Virus record (IMG/VR): IMGVR_UViG_3300032334_001259
Coordinates: 186,001-250,000 of that record
Source of the DNA: a virus
Length of the DNA stretch: 64,000 bases
Reading direction: 5' to 3' (one strand)
A program made the translations under genes and the position numbers. Below the pieces are notes generated by a model. That model was not told the origin of the DNA and made no database searches. It worked only from the letters and a program-made list of their open reading frames with translations. Positions 33,301 to 41,828 of the stretch are shown in pieces; the first letter of the stretch is position 1, and every line of letters begins with the position of its first letter.

Positions 33301-33650
33301 TGGAACTGCCTTTCAATGTCATCTTCATCACACGCTTCACCATATTGTGTTTCAATAATAACAAGTGGTTCCTTACCAATATTCACAACTTGATGCCAAT
33401 TACCAACAGGAATTGAAACAGTTTCGCCTGCCTGTAAAATTGTAGTGTGATCATTGTCTTTGGCACCACTATAATTTTTTACAACTCTTGCAACACCACT
33501 TTGAATTACCCAAAATTCACTGCGCTTGCTATGCTTTTGGTAACTTAAACAATGGCTTGGCTTTACTACAAGTTCTTTTACTTTGACATTGCCAGCGTCA
33601 TGCAACACTGTAAAATGTCCCCAAATACGTTCTTCATAATCTTTGCTCAT
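33297..33650 (-). CDS. Cupin, phosphomannose isomerase type II-like
   Basis: 117 residues, matching the C-terminal cupin of bifunctional mannose-6-phosphate isomerases. Visible are RIWGHFTVL, KELVVKPSHCLSYQKHSKRSEFWVI (metal-binding QxH and E), then VSIPVGNWHQVVN and LVIIETQYGEACDEDDIER. The guanylyltransferase half is missing, so only the isomerase reaction (fructose-6-P to mannose-6-P) can be expected. It could feed GDP-mannose-type sugars together with the epimerase and aminotransferase at 20.7-22.7 kb, though it is far from them. Confidence 0.82.
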   Translation of the reverse strand: MSKDYEERIWGHFTVLHDAGNVKVKELVVKPSHCLSYQKHSKRSEFWVIQSGVARVVKNYSGAKDNDHTTILQAGETVSIPVGNWHQVVNIGKEPLVIIETQYGEACDEDDIERQFQ

Positions 33651-33955
33651 ATTTCTAATCCATCTTTCGGTAAAACTGGTAATTTCATAGCGGCATAAGT
33701 TGCCGCCTCTTTATTTTTAAATTCTATATGAACTTTGCCTAATCCGCAAGTTAAAAATGTAAAATCCACATTATATCTATAACCTGCTTCACCCATTGCA
33801 TTGCAGATTATACAAGCGGCTTCTACATCCTGATAGTTTGCATTAAGTGCACCACCCTCTATATAATCACCAGGATCAATCATATATCCGTTTGAAATCG
33901 GTCTTTGTGTAAGTGATTTACTTGGAAATTCAAGTATTAAACTTTTTCTTGGCAT
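33647..33955 (-). CDS. Unknown protein, 102 residues
   Basis: ATGA overlap with the cupin gene. Alpha/beta sequence with ALNANYQDVEAACIICNAMGEAGYRYNVDFTFLTCGLG. The tail KNKEAATYAAMKLPVLPKDG resembles a small regulatory or RNA-recognition-like sandwich. Two Cys in IICNAM and LTCGLG. No family recognised and no clear role; co-translation with the cupin is the only context. Confidence 0.55.
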   Translation of the reverse strand: MPRKSLILEFPSKSLTQRPISNGYMIDPGDYIEGGALNANYQDVEAACIICNAMGEAGYRYNVDFTFLTCGLGKVHIEFKNKEAATYAAMKLPVLPKDGLEI

Positions 33956-34176
33956 TTATATTTCAACGCATAAAAACTACAGTTTGAAGGTTCTGCAAAC
34001 CTGACTTTAATACAATTGCTATTGTCTATTTGTAAAAAAAGATAATCTTGCCCATTTACAAGATTATCTTCATTAAACCACCTTTTTAAAGTATACATTG
34101 CTGTTTGACGACCTACCCAATTTCTTGGTACTTCAAAAGCTACTTCATTATCTTTTGTAATATATGGCACTGGCAA
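33937..34176 (-). CDS. Small unknown protein, 79 residues
   Basis: Start uncertain: TTG at 34176 (GGAT three bases upstream) or GTG at 34170 (same site, eight bases upstream). No ATG is available in frame. The sequence has a beta-rich N-terminus (PYITKDNEVAFEVPRNWVGRQ), a helical QTAMYTLKRWFNED segment and a C-terminal FAEPSNCSFYALKYK. It resembles the 102-residue neighbour in length and strand pattern. No family recognised. Confidence 0.5.
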   Translation of the reverse strand: MPVPYITKDNEVAFEVPRNWVGRQTAMYTLKRWFNEDNLVNGQDYLFLQIDNSNCIKVRFAEPSNCSFYALKYKCQEKV

Positions 34177-34187
34177 ATATCCATTAA

Positions 34188-34409
34188 TTACTGGACGCTT
34201 CCGTATACTTTTTCGGTAAACAATTTATCATCAATATCCCAATTATTTGGGATCTTCTCCCCACGCTTTACACGCTCATATTGCGAATAAGCATGCTTAT
34301 CCTTGCGATAAAGTTCTGCCTCATTAAAGACAAAACCATACTCCACACAAAATGCCTTGAACGCCTCAAGGTCATTGAACACACGATTTACATTTTGGTT
34401 CTTAATCAT
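34188..34409 (-). CDS. Small unknown protein, 73 residues
   Basis: Starts from its own early promoter. Helical N-terminus (VNRVFNDLEAFKAFCVEYGFVFNE) and a polar basic middle (YRKDKHAYSQYERVKRGEKIPNNW). This looks like a small DNA- or protein-binding helical protein, but the family is not recognised. It is the first gene of the overlapping group that ends at 32503. Confidence 0.6.
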   Translation of the reverse strand: MIKNQNVNRVFNDLEAFKAFCVEYGFVFNEAELYRKDKHAYSQYERVKRGEKIPNNWDIDDKLFTEKVYGSVQ

Positions 34410-34459
34410 TTGCTATCTTTCTGTTAGCGTTATATGGACTTGCCAGTGCCATAATTGTC

Positions 34460-34487
34460 AATATACAGTAAACTTATAGTTTGTCAA
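34460..34487 (-). promoter_or_regulatory. Early sigma-70-like promoter of the 73-residue gene
   Basis: Minus strand: TTGACA (34487-34482), 16-base spacer, TATATT (34465-34460). The -35 box lies within the end of the 112-residue gene, as seen for other early promoters here. Confidence 0.8.
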
Positions 34488-34812
34488 CTACTTTTTTATC
34501 TTTATTTTTCAATAACTTATTATAATGGTCAATAGCCGCCTGTATTTTAGGAATATCTTCCTTTTGAACAATTACATCATTCCAAGTTAATTCTGCTCCA
34601 AAAATGTATTTTATAGCAGCCCACACTCTCTTATGAAATGGTTTGTAATTAGAAGCCTGTATTTCAATAAAGAAATCTGGTTTATAAGGCATGCTATCGC
34701 CCCAATCATAAACTTGGATAATAACAGTATGATCAGGAGATTGACATTCACACGAAAGAAATACTTTCAGGTCATTATCATTCTTTACTGATATATCTTC
34801 AATTTTGCTCAT
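34474..34812 (-). CDS. Unknown protein, 112 residues
   Basis: One-base TAATG overlap with the clamp gene. The N-terminal half is a beta sheet containing LKVFLSCECQSPDHTVIIQVYDWGDS with two Cys near each other. The C-terminal half is basic-helical (PFHKRVWAAIKYIFGAE). I recognise this as a small hypothetical found near replication genes in T4-like phages, with unknown role. Possibly co-expressed with the clamp. Confidence 0.6.
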   Translation of the reverse strand: MSKIEDISVKNDNDLKVFLSCECQSPDHTVIIQVYDWGDSMPYKPDFFIEIQASNYKPFHKRVWAAIKYIFGAELTWNDVIVQKEDIPKIQAAIDHYNKLLKNKDKKVVDKL

Positions 34813-35543
34813 TATTTTGTCTTTGCTGGTAATAGATATTCATACTTGATAAGACCGCTGTCAACTGTAATCTTGGCTACACCATCATCACTGAATTGCA
34901 TTGTCTTATCACCTTGTAGGTTAAGAATTGAAACTACCAAACCTACTGGCCATGCCCAACCCTTTGTAAGAGTTCCAGTTACACCGCTTTGGAATACAAA
35001 GTTACCAGCGTGAGTGGAAGCATCACCAAAATAAAACTTTAAGTCACTGCCTTCTGTTTTTGCAATAAATGCAGGTTCTTCATTATTAGCTTGTGCTTGA
35101 AATTTAAGGCGTTGAATATTACTACCAGTTGGTTCAAAAGTAACACCAAAATTAGCACCACGGAATGTTACAGTCTTCAACTTTTCGTTAATAACTTCTG
35201 TTGTCATAAAACGATAGTCGTTTTTAAAATCACCCTTTGCATTTTCAAAATGAATACCAACTGGTGTTGAAGCACCATTACGAGTTTCACGCTTTAATTC
35301 AATTGTGGCATCTTTTGCATATTCTGGAATATTAAGAATAGTATTCAATTTTGGCAGATTTGGCATACCAAATACACCAACAAAATCTGCATTCACTTCG
35401 TTGAATGTTGCGTTAAGAATAAGTGTGCGATCTTCGCTAACACTTTGAATTTTAGTTTCTTTATCATCACCTGTAATCTTGATAACATCAATTTTACCAG
35501 TTCCAAGTGTATGATGTACGATATCTGTAAGAAAGTCTTTCAT
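34812..35543 (-). CDS. DNA polymerase sliding clamp (T4 gp45-like)
   Basis: 243 residues, near T4 gp45 (228). The sequence has the twofold beta/helix layout of gp45-type clamps: N-terminal TDIVHHTLGTGKIDVIKITGD, then DFVGVFGMPNLPKLNTILNI (where gp45 has its FDVAIYDLNGFLGILS segment) and a second half ending LIKYEYLLPAKTK. It lies next to the polymerase and methyltransferase-like genes and has its own promoter. Sequence similarity is low, as usual for these clamps, so the call rests on length, layout and context. Confidence 0.65.
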   Translation of the reverse strand: MKDFLTDIVHHTLGTGKIDVIKITGDDKETKIQSVSEDRTLILNATFNEVNADFVGVFGMPNLPKLNTILNIPEYAKDATIELKRETRNGASTPVGIHFENAKGDFKNDYRFMTTEVINEKLKTVTFRGANFGVTFEPTGSNIQRLKFQAQANNEEPAFIAKTEGSDLKFYFGDASTHAGNFVFQSGVTGTLTKGWAWPVGLVVSILNLQGDKTMQFSDDGVAKITVDSGLIKYEYLLPAKTK

Positions 35544-35564
35544 AGATTTTTTCCTTTATGTCAT

Positions 35565-35593
35565 AGAATAACAAATTATTAATTATAAGTCAA
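35565..35593 (-). promoter_or_regulatory. Early sigma-70-like promoter of the clamp gene
   Basis: Minus strand: TTGACT (35593-35588), 17-base spacer, TATTCT (35570-35565). The -35 box overlaps the stop of the methyltransferase-like gene. Confidence 0.65.
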
Positions 35594-36419
35594 TTATTTC
35601 TGCAGTACCACCACCAATTTTATATCTTGGTTGTAGTTCACCAGATTTTCTCCATACCATGTAACTACTTTTTAATGGTTTAATTTCAAAATTGTCCAAA
35701 ACAAAACCTAACATAGTAAGTTCATTTATTACATGTTGATAATCAATGACGCTTAAATTATTTTCTATATTAGCTTGTTGCGCCCATACTTGGTCATTAG
35801 GTAAAAAATTAAAAACCCAAATACCACCTTCATAAAGCAAATCATAAACTTGTTTGCTTATATCAATAATATAATTTTCGTCAGCCTGTATAAATTCACT
35901 AAAACAATATACTATCCCAAATGATTTTTGAGGAAGAGATAACATATTATTATCAGGTATTTCATATTTTCTTAAACGACGATTTGCATAAAATGGATTG
36001 TTTAATGATGCTGCAGCTTCAATGCAAATATCATAATATCTATCTGCGATGTAGAAAGGTTCTGCAGATACACTAAATGGTAGAAATTGTCCACGACCTG
36101 GAAATAATTCTAAAGTAGGAACATTATTTGCGATATATTTTAATAATAAACTTGATAGATTAGTTACATCATATTCATTAAATTTGTTTGAATCAAGAAA
36201 AATTCTTCGTGACTCTAAACTTTGACCTTTCAATTTATTAACATAAACAGTTGTATTGTTTTTTAATATTGTTAAATCTTTTTCCAATCCTATTTCAAGT
36301 TTTTTTATTAATGTATCATATAAATCTGCAACTTCATTAAAGTATGTAGAATAGTTTTGAAAAACTTTTTTTGATTCTTTTAAAGAATTAAGGTGATTTT
36401 GTTTTTCTAATAGGTTCAT
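35583..36419 (-). CDS. SAM-dependent methyltransferase-like protein
   Basis: 278 residues. The N-terminal ~90 residues are helical with coiled-coil character. Residues ~100-125 hold VPTLELFPGRGQFLPF, which matches motif I (E/D-x-G-x-G-x-F) of class I methyltransferases, followed by a strand ending in an acidic residue (FYIADRYYDI). Around 160-180 FGIVYCFSEFIQ corresponds to the second acidic loop, and GGIWVFNFLPN resembles motif III. The substrate is unknown. Its start overlaps the polymerase stop by one base (TAATG). Confidence 0.55.
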   Translation of the reverse strand: MNLLEKQNHLNSLKESKKVFQNYSTYFNEVADLYDTLIKKLEIGLEKDLTILKNNTTVYVNKLKGQSLESRRIFLDSNKFNEYDVTNLSSLLLKYIANNVPTLELFPGRGQFLPFSVSAEPFYIADRYYDICIEAAASLNNPFYANRRLRKYEIPDNNMLSLPQKSFGIVYCFSEFIQADENYIIDISKQVYDLLYEGGIWVFNFLPNDQVWAQQANIENNLSVIDYQHVINELTMLGFVLDNFEIKPLKSSYMVWRKSGELQPRYKIGGGTAEIIDL

Positions 36420-39082
36420 TAAATAAACTCAAATAAATTGGTAAAAGTATTGCTTATATTAGTTCTGTTAGTTATATCCCAACCTAACACACCAAGCAAG
36501 TTTTCTACTTTCTGACTTACAATTGTGTCTTCCATTTCATCACTATCAAATGGCATATCTTTAAACCATTGCGGAATACGTGTTTCATCTGTAGGATAAC
36601 CAATACTTGTTAATTTAAGTGGATTATCTTTTAGCTTACACACAATAGTTTTCATACCGTCAACGATTTCAATACTGCGAGTATCACCATGCATGCGACG
36701 AAGATTATTCCAATTGAGAGCGGCACGAACGTGACCTGGCATATTAGCACGACCTTCACGGCGTTCTGCTTCACCATAGAATGTTAATTTATTAACACGT
36801 TTTGGTGTTCCCTTTTCCCAACTTGGTAAGTTTTTAAACTTATATTTGAAATCACGAATTTCTTCAACAAGTGTTTCTTGGTCAACACCATCAAGTGTTT
36901 TTTTAAGAATGTCAGCAAGAAAGTCCTGAACAAGTTTTGGTGTATCACTGCGTTTTAAGTCTAAACCCATTGCTTTAAGTTTGCCAGATTTTCCTTCAAC
37001 ATCGAGACGTTTGTTTTCAAGGTCATAAATCAATACTGCATATCGTTTCTTTGTAATAAACAAACCTTTACTTGCAACCAATTCACGACCACCCTTAATG
37101 ATTTCACCAAGTTCTGGTGTAGTATGAAATGCTTCATACATAAACTTTGGAAACGTAAGGTTAACTTGTTCACCAATACTGTCATAAAGTTGGACACATA
37201 TCTCTTTGTTCCACTCCATGCGACCAGCTTCAACATCATCTTTGATAACTGGCCATGCAGAGAAATAAACAGAGTCAGTATCACCATAGATTATTGCCTT
37301 ACCAACATGGTCATGCTCACCAGTAATAAGTTGATTAACTGTAGCATCCATGTGCTTTGCAATCGTACGACCACATAGCGTAGTGCTTTGTCCAATACGT
37401 TGGTCAAAGAAACGACAACCTGCGTTAAGAATAGCACCGTATAGACTGTTCAAGTTAATCTTTTTAACCAACTGACGTTTATCCCAGAAAGCAATTTCTT
37501 TTGGGTCTTTGGCTTCTTTCTTTTTAGCTTGCAATTCTTTACGTTCACTATACCAACGTTCAAGCAAACTTGGCACAACACCTTGGCGTTCAAGGTTAAA
37601 AATAGTTCCATTGGCACTTAATGCCCATGGAGCATAATTGTCAAAAATCATATCATAAATTTGTGCTGCACTGTAAACTTCACTACTACCATTTTCCCAA
37701 TCAATGGTAATTTCTGTGCCAATTTCACGATTCATTACAGCAGTGTATTCTAATGTTGCAAACAAACCTTCCCATGCACCTGCAAATGATTTGCCTTCAT
37801 CTATGCGTTGTTTAAGTAGTGCTTCTGTCATAATAGGACGAAGTTGTCCAACGATGGTTTCTGGTCCCATATTGAGTGCACGAATAACGGATGGATACAG
37901 TGAGTTAATATCAATAGCACCAATCCAATCATGCAATCCTTTCTTTGGATATGCAACATAAGCACCAGCAACCTGTGTATTGACTTCTTCTTCACGTGAA
38001 CGGCGACTTGGAACCACTAACCCACGACGATGCGCTTCATTGATAATTGCCTGGTCTGTCACTGCAACAGCACCCATTGTAGTCTGCAACAACACGGTAT
38101 TATCATGCGCAATTTCGTTTGCCAAATCAAGAAAACGCAACTTTTTATCTAATTTGTTTAACAGTGCAACGTCCTGACGAGAATACTGAATAAAGGTTTC
38201 AAAGTCACGATTATATAACTGGTCAAGCGAACCTTCGTATGCTGTCTTGCGTTCATTGAGTTCGTATTCGCCAATAGCATCAAGGCTATAGGAATGGCGT
38301 TCTTCATAGGTATACTTGCGATATAGCACCATATAATCAAGATGAACACGACCTACCAAATCATAGGTATAACTGGTCTTGCCGTATTTTTCATATTCAC
38401 GTTCTTTAGGAAACTGATCCCATAAGCAGAAACGACGAGTATCGTCTTTGCTTAATACACGTGTAACACGATTAACGGTATATGGAATATCAAAACCTTC
38501 ACTATTCCAACCACTTAACACATCTGCGTCATCAATAAGTTCAAGGAATGTAAGTAGTAATTCACGCTCACTTTCAAACATAAATGTGTTTTCAAATCGT
38601 GCGCCAATCTTATTAGCTTCATCTATGCTCATTCCCTTTGGTGGCATGGCAAGTGTAATAAGTTGGTCGAGCCAATCCAAATAGATTGTTATTGCAGTGA
38701 TTCTGGTAAACGGGTCATCAGGAGTGCTGTAACCTTTTTGCGGATCAAAGTCCGTCTCAATATCGAAAAAGGCTGTTTGTAATTGTGGCGAATCTTTACC
38801 AAGATAATTTTCAGCGAGACAACGAAAAATTGGGTTGAGGTCACTTTCAAATATACGTTTACCTTTTTTTACTCCGTTTAATTCACGGCGTAAATCTTTA
38901 TTACTACGACAACTTACACGACGAACTGGGGTATCATAAATGCTGCGATGAGTGCCATTGTCATCTTCATAATAAAATTGATAGTTACAATTATACTCTT
39001 TATAAACACGTTTACCATCTACACGTTCAACAACATGAATGCGTTCTCGTGTTCTGTCATGGATGGCATCAACATAACTCAT
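36419..39082 (-). CDS. Family B DNA polymerase (gp43-like)
   Basis: 887 residues, T4 gp43 being 898. Exonuclease motifs: FDIE (106-109), LSGWNSEGFDIPY (189-201), YSRQDVA (300-306). Polymerase motifs: A, DINSLYPS with D391; B, KKINLNSLYGA (540-550); C, YGDTDSVYF with DTD 601-603. All catalytic acids are present, so it should both polymerise and proofread. No intein or split is seen, unlike in several T4-like relatives. Its own promoter lies at 39104-39132. Confidence 0.95.
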   Translation of the reverse strand: MSYVDAIHDRTRERIHVVERVDGKRVYKEYNCNYQFYYEDDNGTHRSIYDTPVRRVSCRSNKDLRRELNGVKKGKRIFESDLNPIFRCLAENYLGKDSPQLQTAFFDIETDFDPQKGYSTPDDPFTRITAITIYLDWLDQLITLAMPPKGMSIDEANKIGARFENTFMFESERELLLTFLELIDDADVLSGWNSEGFDIPYTVNRVTRVLSKDDTRRFCLWDQFPKEREYEKYGKTSYTYDLVGRVHLDYMVLYRKYTYEERHSYSLDAIGEYELNERKTAYEGSLDQLYNRDFETFIQYSRQDVALLNKLDKKLRFLDLANEIAHDNTVLLQTTMGAVAVTDQAIINEAHRRGLVVPSRRSREEEVNTQVAGAYVAYPKKGLHDWIGAIDINSLYPSVIRALNMGPETIVGQLRPIMTEALLKQRIDEGKSFAGAWEGLFATLEYTAVMNREIGTEITIDWENGSSEVYSAAQIYDMIFDNYAPWALSANGTIFNLERQGVVPSLLERWYSERKELQAKKKEAKDPKEIAFWDKRQLVKKINLNSLYGAILNAGCRFFDQRIGQSTTLCGRTIAKHMDATVNQLITGEHDHVGKAIIYGDTDSVYFSAWPVIKDDVEAGRMEWNKEICVQLYDSIGEQVNLTFPKFMYEAFHTTPELGEIIKGGRELVASKGLFITKKRYAVLIYDLENKRLDVEGKSGKLKAMGLDLKRSDTPKLVQDFLADILKKTLDGVDQETLVEEIRDFKYKFKNLPSWEKGTPKRVNKLTFYGEAERREGRANMPGHVRAALNWNNLRRMHGDTRSIEIVDGMKTIVCKLKDNPLKLTSIGYPTDETRIPQWFKDMPFDSDEMEDTIVSQKVENLLGVLGWDITNRTNISNTFTNLFEFI

Positions 39083-39103
39083 TTATTACCCCAGTCTGTG
39101 TAT

Positions 39104-39132
39104 ATTATAATTTATTACTGTGAATCTTGCAA
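39104..39132 (-). promoter_or_regulatory. Sigma-70-like promoter of the DNA polymerase
   Basis: Minus strand: TTGCAA (39132-39127), 17-base spacer, TATAAT (39109-39104). The -35 box lies in the end of the DsbA-like gene. Confidence 0.65.
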
Positions 39133-39381
39133 ATTATCCGTAGATTGTAGGATACTTTCAATGATATCAAGTTCATCACGTGCCTTATCAAAGTCACGCT
39201 TCTGTGCCATCTTTACTGCTTTCTTAAGAAGATTTGGCTTAAGTTGCATTTCTTCTGCTACAGCGGCAATCGTATCATTAAGTCCACCAGTAAGTACTTC
39301 TACTTCGGTGGTTACGCTGATTGCTTCTGTAATAAGTTGTTTAAGTTTTGCACGTTCTTCATTGCTAAATGTTCTTGACAT
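39115..39381 (-). CDS. DsbA-like small DNA-binding protein
   Basis: 88 residues. FSNEERAKLKQLITEAISVTTEVE, then GGLNDTIAAVAEEMQLKPNLLKKAVKMAQKRDF. This resembles the T4 DsbA type (G-Y-N-E-L-I...A-K-x-E-L-x-x-x-x-x-x-x-x-L-L-x-x-x-x-K), a small double-stranded-DNA-binding protein linked to late transcription. The match is in pattern and length (DsbA 89 residues) rather than identity. It is located next to the polymerase, has its own early promoter, and ends just before the polymerase promoter region. Confidence 0.55.
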   Translation of the reverse strand: MSRTFSNEERAKLKQLITEAISVTTEVEVLTGGLNDTIAAVAEEMQLKPNLLKKAVKMAQKRDFDKARDELDIIESILQSTDNLQDSQ

Positions 39382-39403
39382 GATTTAAGTCCTTTCACTG
39401 TCT

Positions 39404-39432
39404 AATATATATAATCTTTAAAAATAAGTCAA
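39404..39432 (-). promoter_or_regulatory. Early sigma-70-like promoter of the DsbA-like gene
   Basis: Minus strand: TTGACT (39432-39427), 17-base spacer, TATATT (39409-39404). This is the minus half of a divergent promoter region. Confidence 0.7.
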
Positions 39433-39463
39433 TATAATATGTTTTGTCGTCGTAGTGTCATAG

Positions 39464-39498
39464 TATACAACTTAAATATTTGCGTACCATGGTGGTAC
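39464..39498 (+). promoter_or_regulatory. Leader of the isolated plus-strand gene, with weak promoter and hairpin
   Basis: TATACA (39464-39469) with a poor -35 (TTTTGT 16 bases upstream) could start transcription of the gene at 39527. In the leader GTACCA-TGG-TGGTAC (39484-39498) forms a short hairpin that lies ahead of the AAAGGA ribosome site. Whether it regulates is unknown. Confidence 0.35.
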
Positions 39499-39526
39499 AC
39501 AAAATTCAAACCAAAAGGAACAACCC

Positions 39527-40177
39527 ATGAGATTAGACGATTTGGCCACACGTTTAGTTGCTGTTGAAGCAAAAGTAGCAACACTAACAGGCACTACAGT
39601 TAATACAAATGCACCTACTACTACAGAAGAACTTGATGCTCGCCTTTCAGTAGTTGAAGCACAAGTTGACCACCTAATTGCTGCAAAGACCGCAGAACAC
39701 ATTGATGCTATCGTTGCAGCACCAGCAGACGCTGCACCAGTTGCAGTTGAAGATGTTGTTGCTCTCTCACCAAGTGCAGACGTTCCAGAAGCAGCAGCTA
39801 TTGTAGCTGACGTTGTTGCAGATCAACATGAAGCAGATGCTATTGTTGATAGCGAAGTAGCAGTTATTATTGCAGCCGCTGTTTCAGCAGTTGTTAGCGC
39901 AGACCCAGAAGTTGTAACTGATCCAGTTGCTATCGCTGATGCTATCTCTGCAGCAGTTGCAGATGCACCAGCACCAACAACTCCAGAAGCAGTAGAAGCA
40001 GCAGTAGCAGCAGTTGCTGATATTATTGCAACTGCAACTGGCGTTGATGAAGTAGCACCAGAAGTTGTTGCAGCGGTTTCAGAAGCAGTTGCTACACCTG
40101 CTGACCCAGCACTTGATGCAATTGAAGTACGTCTTGGTACTGTTGAAACAAAGGTTGATTCACTTTTGGGAAACTAA
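39527..40177 (+). CDS. Ala/Val-rich acidic protein with matching coiled ends
   Basis: 216 residues, the only plus-strand gene between 20.8 kb and the end of the window. It begins (LATRLVAVEAKVATLTG) and ends (IEVRLGTVETKVDSLLGN) with the same L-x-x-V-E-x-K-V-x-x-L heptads, and residues ~32-52 repeat them (LDARLSVVEAQVDHL). The ~130 residues between are Ala/Val/Asp/Pro only (VVADVVADQHEADAIV, AVEAAVAAVAD). This looks like a fibrous oligomer with three trimerising or dimerising segments. It lies between a divergent promoter and two terminators, as an independently acquired gene would. No family recognised. Confidence 0.6.
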   Translation: MRLDDLATRLVAVEAKVATLTGTTVNTNAPTTTEELDARLSVVEAQVDHLIAAKTAEHIDAIVAAPADAAPVAVEDVVALSPSADVPEAAAIVADVVADQHEADAIVDSEVAVIIAAAVSAVVSADPEVVTDPVAIADAISAAVADAPAPTTPEAVEAAVAAVADIIATATGVDEVAPEVVAAVSEAVATPADPALDAIEVRLGTVETKVDSLLGN

Positions 40178-40180
40178 TAA

Positions 40181-40212
40181 CCAACGCTCTGCGTTGGGTT
40201 AAAAAGTTTTTT
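40181..40212 (+). terminator. Terminator of the Ala/Val-rich gene
   Basis: CCAACGC-TCT-GCGTTGG (40181-40197), a perfect 7-bp stem just after the stop codon, followed by GTTAAAAAGTTTTTTT. Confidence 0.75.
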
Positions 40213-40220
40213 TAATACGA

Positions 40221-40246
40221 AAGAGCCACTTCGGTGGCTCTTTTTT
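40221..40246. terminator. Second, bidirectional terminator
   Basis: AAGAGCCAC-TTCG-GTGGCTCTT (40221-40242) with a stable TTCG loop, followed by TTTT on the plus strand. It lies between the convergent stops of the plus-strand gene and the minus-strand gene at 40245 and can serve both. Confidence 0.8.
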
Positions 40247-40658
40247 ATTCTTCACCCTGTTTGTATAGGTTTAATAGTGTTTGGTATTGTTCATAAGCAT
40301 CCTTTAATGTAGGATACTTTTCTGTAAAGTATGGGTCATCTGCAATAATCATCATCTTATCTGCAATCATCATAACAGTTTTATACAATTTATCAAGATT
40401 TATTTCATTATGATTAGTTTTAATAATTGCATCACCCTTATCTTGTGGCGTAATTTGCAATTCTTTGCTTGTTATTGCTACTGATGGAGTTATTGTATTA
40501 AAATTGTATGATGAAGATGAACCAGTAGCAAGATACATTCCACTACCACCACCGCCTCCGCCGCCTATTGTGTTTATAGTAATAGAACCAGTAGGGGCAT
40601 TAGTTGGAAGTGTATAAGTGGTTCCTGATAATGGTATTTGAGTAATATTGGTGCTCAT
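40245..40658 (-). CDS. Unknown protein with Gly-rich linker, 137 residues
   Basis: The N-terminal third is Thr/Ser-rich (TTYTLPTNAPTGSITINTI) and beta-like, followed by GGGGGGGSG (~33-41). The C-terminal half is helical: ELQITPQDKGDAIIKTNHNEINLD, then a Met-rich helix and the closing YPTLKDAYEQYQTLLNLYK, the tail noted in the 86-residue protein at 32729. The linker joins a fibre-like segment to a helical interaction tail. It has a moderate early promoter and ends at a terminator. Function unknown. Confidence 0.6.
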   Translation of the reverse strand: MSTNITQIPLSGTTYTLPTNAPTGSITINTIGGGGGGGSGMYLATGSSSSYNFNTITPSVAITSKELQITPQDKGDAIIKTNHNEINLDKLYKTVMMIADKMMIIADDPYFTEKYPTLKDAYEQYQTLLNLYKQGEE

Positions 40659-40663
40659 TCTTT

Positions 40664-40692
40664 AATTTACTAATTTACATAGCTAAAGTCAA
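40664..40692 (-). promoter_or_regulatory. Possible early promoter of the 137-residue gene
   Basis: Minus strand: TTGACT (40692-40687), 17-base spacer, TAAATT (40669-40664). The -10 box is weak. Confidence 0.45.
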
Positions 40693-40694
40693 TA

Positions 40695-41825
40695 TTATTC
40701 TACTCTTCTTTCTATGTCACAAGTAATACAATGTAAACTACCTTCCCAAAAAACATCATTTGACCATTCAACATAGATTGCAGTAATACCATCGTTTTTT
40801 AAAACTGAATAAAAGTTCCTGTCATAAAACGGTAAAATTATTGTTTCTGGATTAATTGTTAAACAATTAACTTTTTTGTTATTTTTTTTAAAAAGAGGTT
40901 GCCACTTATGTAACCACAAACTTGGATCGTATTGTTCTTGCACAAAAGAAGATGGCAAGGTTTTAATCCACTCATTACTATTTTCTGGAACATATATTTT
41001 TTTAAAATAATTAGATAAAACGTTTTCTTTATTAAAAGAAATTATTGAATCAGAATTTAAAATACAAATTTCACTATCTAAATGTCCAATTGCATCAACG
41101 TAAATTAATTCAATTCCCAAAAAGTTAAGCCAATTTTTCATCCATATTTTGCCTAATTCTGTTCCACTATATTTGCTAATAAAACACTTACTATTATGTT
41201 TTAAAATAGAAGCAGTGTGAAAATAATTTTTTGAATAATTTGAAATGTTATGTTTTATTAACCACTCCAATTTATTAAATGGATCAACTTTTTTTATATT
41301 TTTAACAAAACTTTTTGCATGATTTATATTTTTTGGTGGAAAAATTCCTACCATTTTGAAATAATCATCATATGTTTTTAAAATATATTCAGGATTAATT
41401 TCTACATCTTCTTGTAAATTTACCTCAGTTGAATTGACAATTAAATTACCATCCCTTAATAAATCATCACAAATTTTTTCTAGCCACAAATGTTGATATC
41501 TACGTTCAACATAAGGTCCATACGTTGTAAAAAACATATTACCATAGACCATATAAAAATCACGCATGTTTATAAGTGGGTCATGATTTATTATTTCAAC
41601 ACAATTATAATTTAACGGTTGCTTTGGTCGTAAAACTTTAACATTTAGTTGTTCTAAAATATTTTGAAAATTATTCAGTTCACGATTTGATTGTTCAACA
41701 ATACTAACAAAATCTTCTTGTTTTTTATCATCATACCTTGAAGGAATTTTATCATTTTCAAAAACAGAACCTAATATAACAGTTTTTAAACTATCATATT
41801 CATTCCAACAGTGTATTTTGGTCAT
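40695..41825 (-). CDS. Glycine amidinotransferase-like enzyme
   Basis: 376 residues. Family enzymes move an amidino group from arginine to an amine through a cysteine intermediate. The expected residues are present: an N-terminal E-Y-x-x-L-K-x-V-I-L-G opening, NMRDFYMVYGN (86-96) with the catalytic-type Asp, GHLDSE with H248, and the C-terminal GSLHCITCDIERR with C366. The length fits (about 380 in the family). The gene is more AT-rich than its neighbours, which suggests transfer. It is the last of three genes behind the late promoter at 43153-43159. Arginine deiminase activity is an alternative within the same fold. Confidence 0.78.
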   Translation of the reverse strand: MTKIHCWNEYDSLKTVILGSVFENDKIPSRYDDKKQEDFVSIVEQSNRELNNFQNILEQLNVKVLRPKQPLNYNCVEIINHDPLINMRDFYMVYGNMFFTTYGPYVERRYQHLWLEKICDDLLRDGNLIVNSTEVNLQEDVEINPEYILKTYDDYFKMVGIFPPKNINHAKSFVKNIKKVDPFNKLEWLIKHNISNYSKNYFHTASILKHNSKCFISKYSGTELGKIWMKNWLNFLGIELIYVDAIGHLDSEICILNSDSIISFNKENVLSNYFKKIYVPENSNEWIKTLPSSFVQEQYDPSLWLHKWQPLFKKNNKKVNCLTINPETIILPFYDRNFYSVLKNDGITAIYVEWSNDVFWEGSLHCITCDIERRVE

Positions 41826-41828
41826 AAA

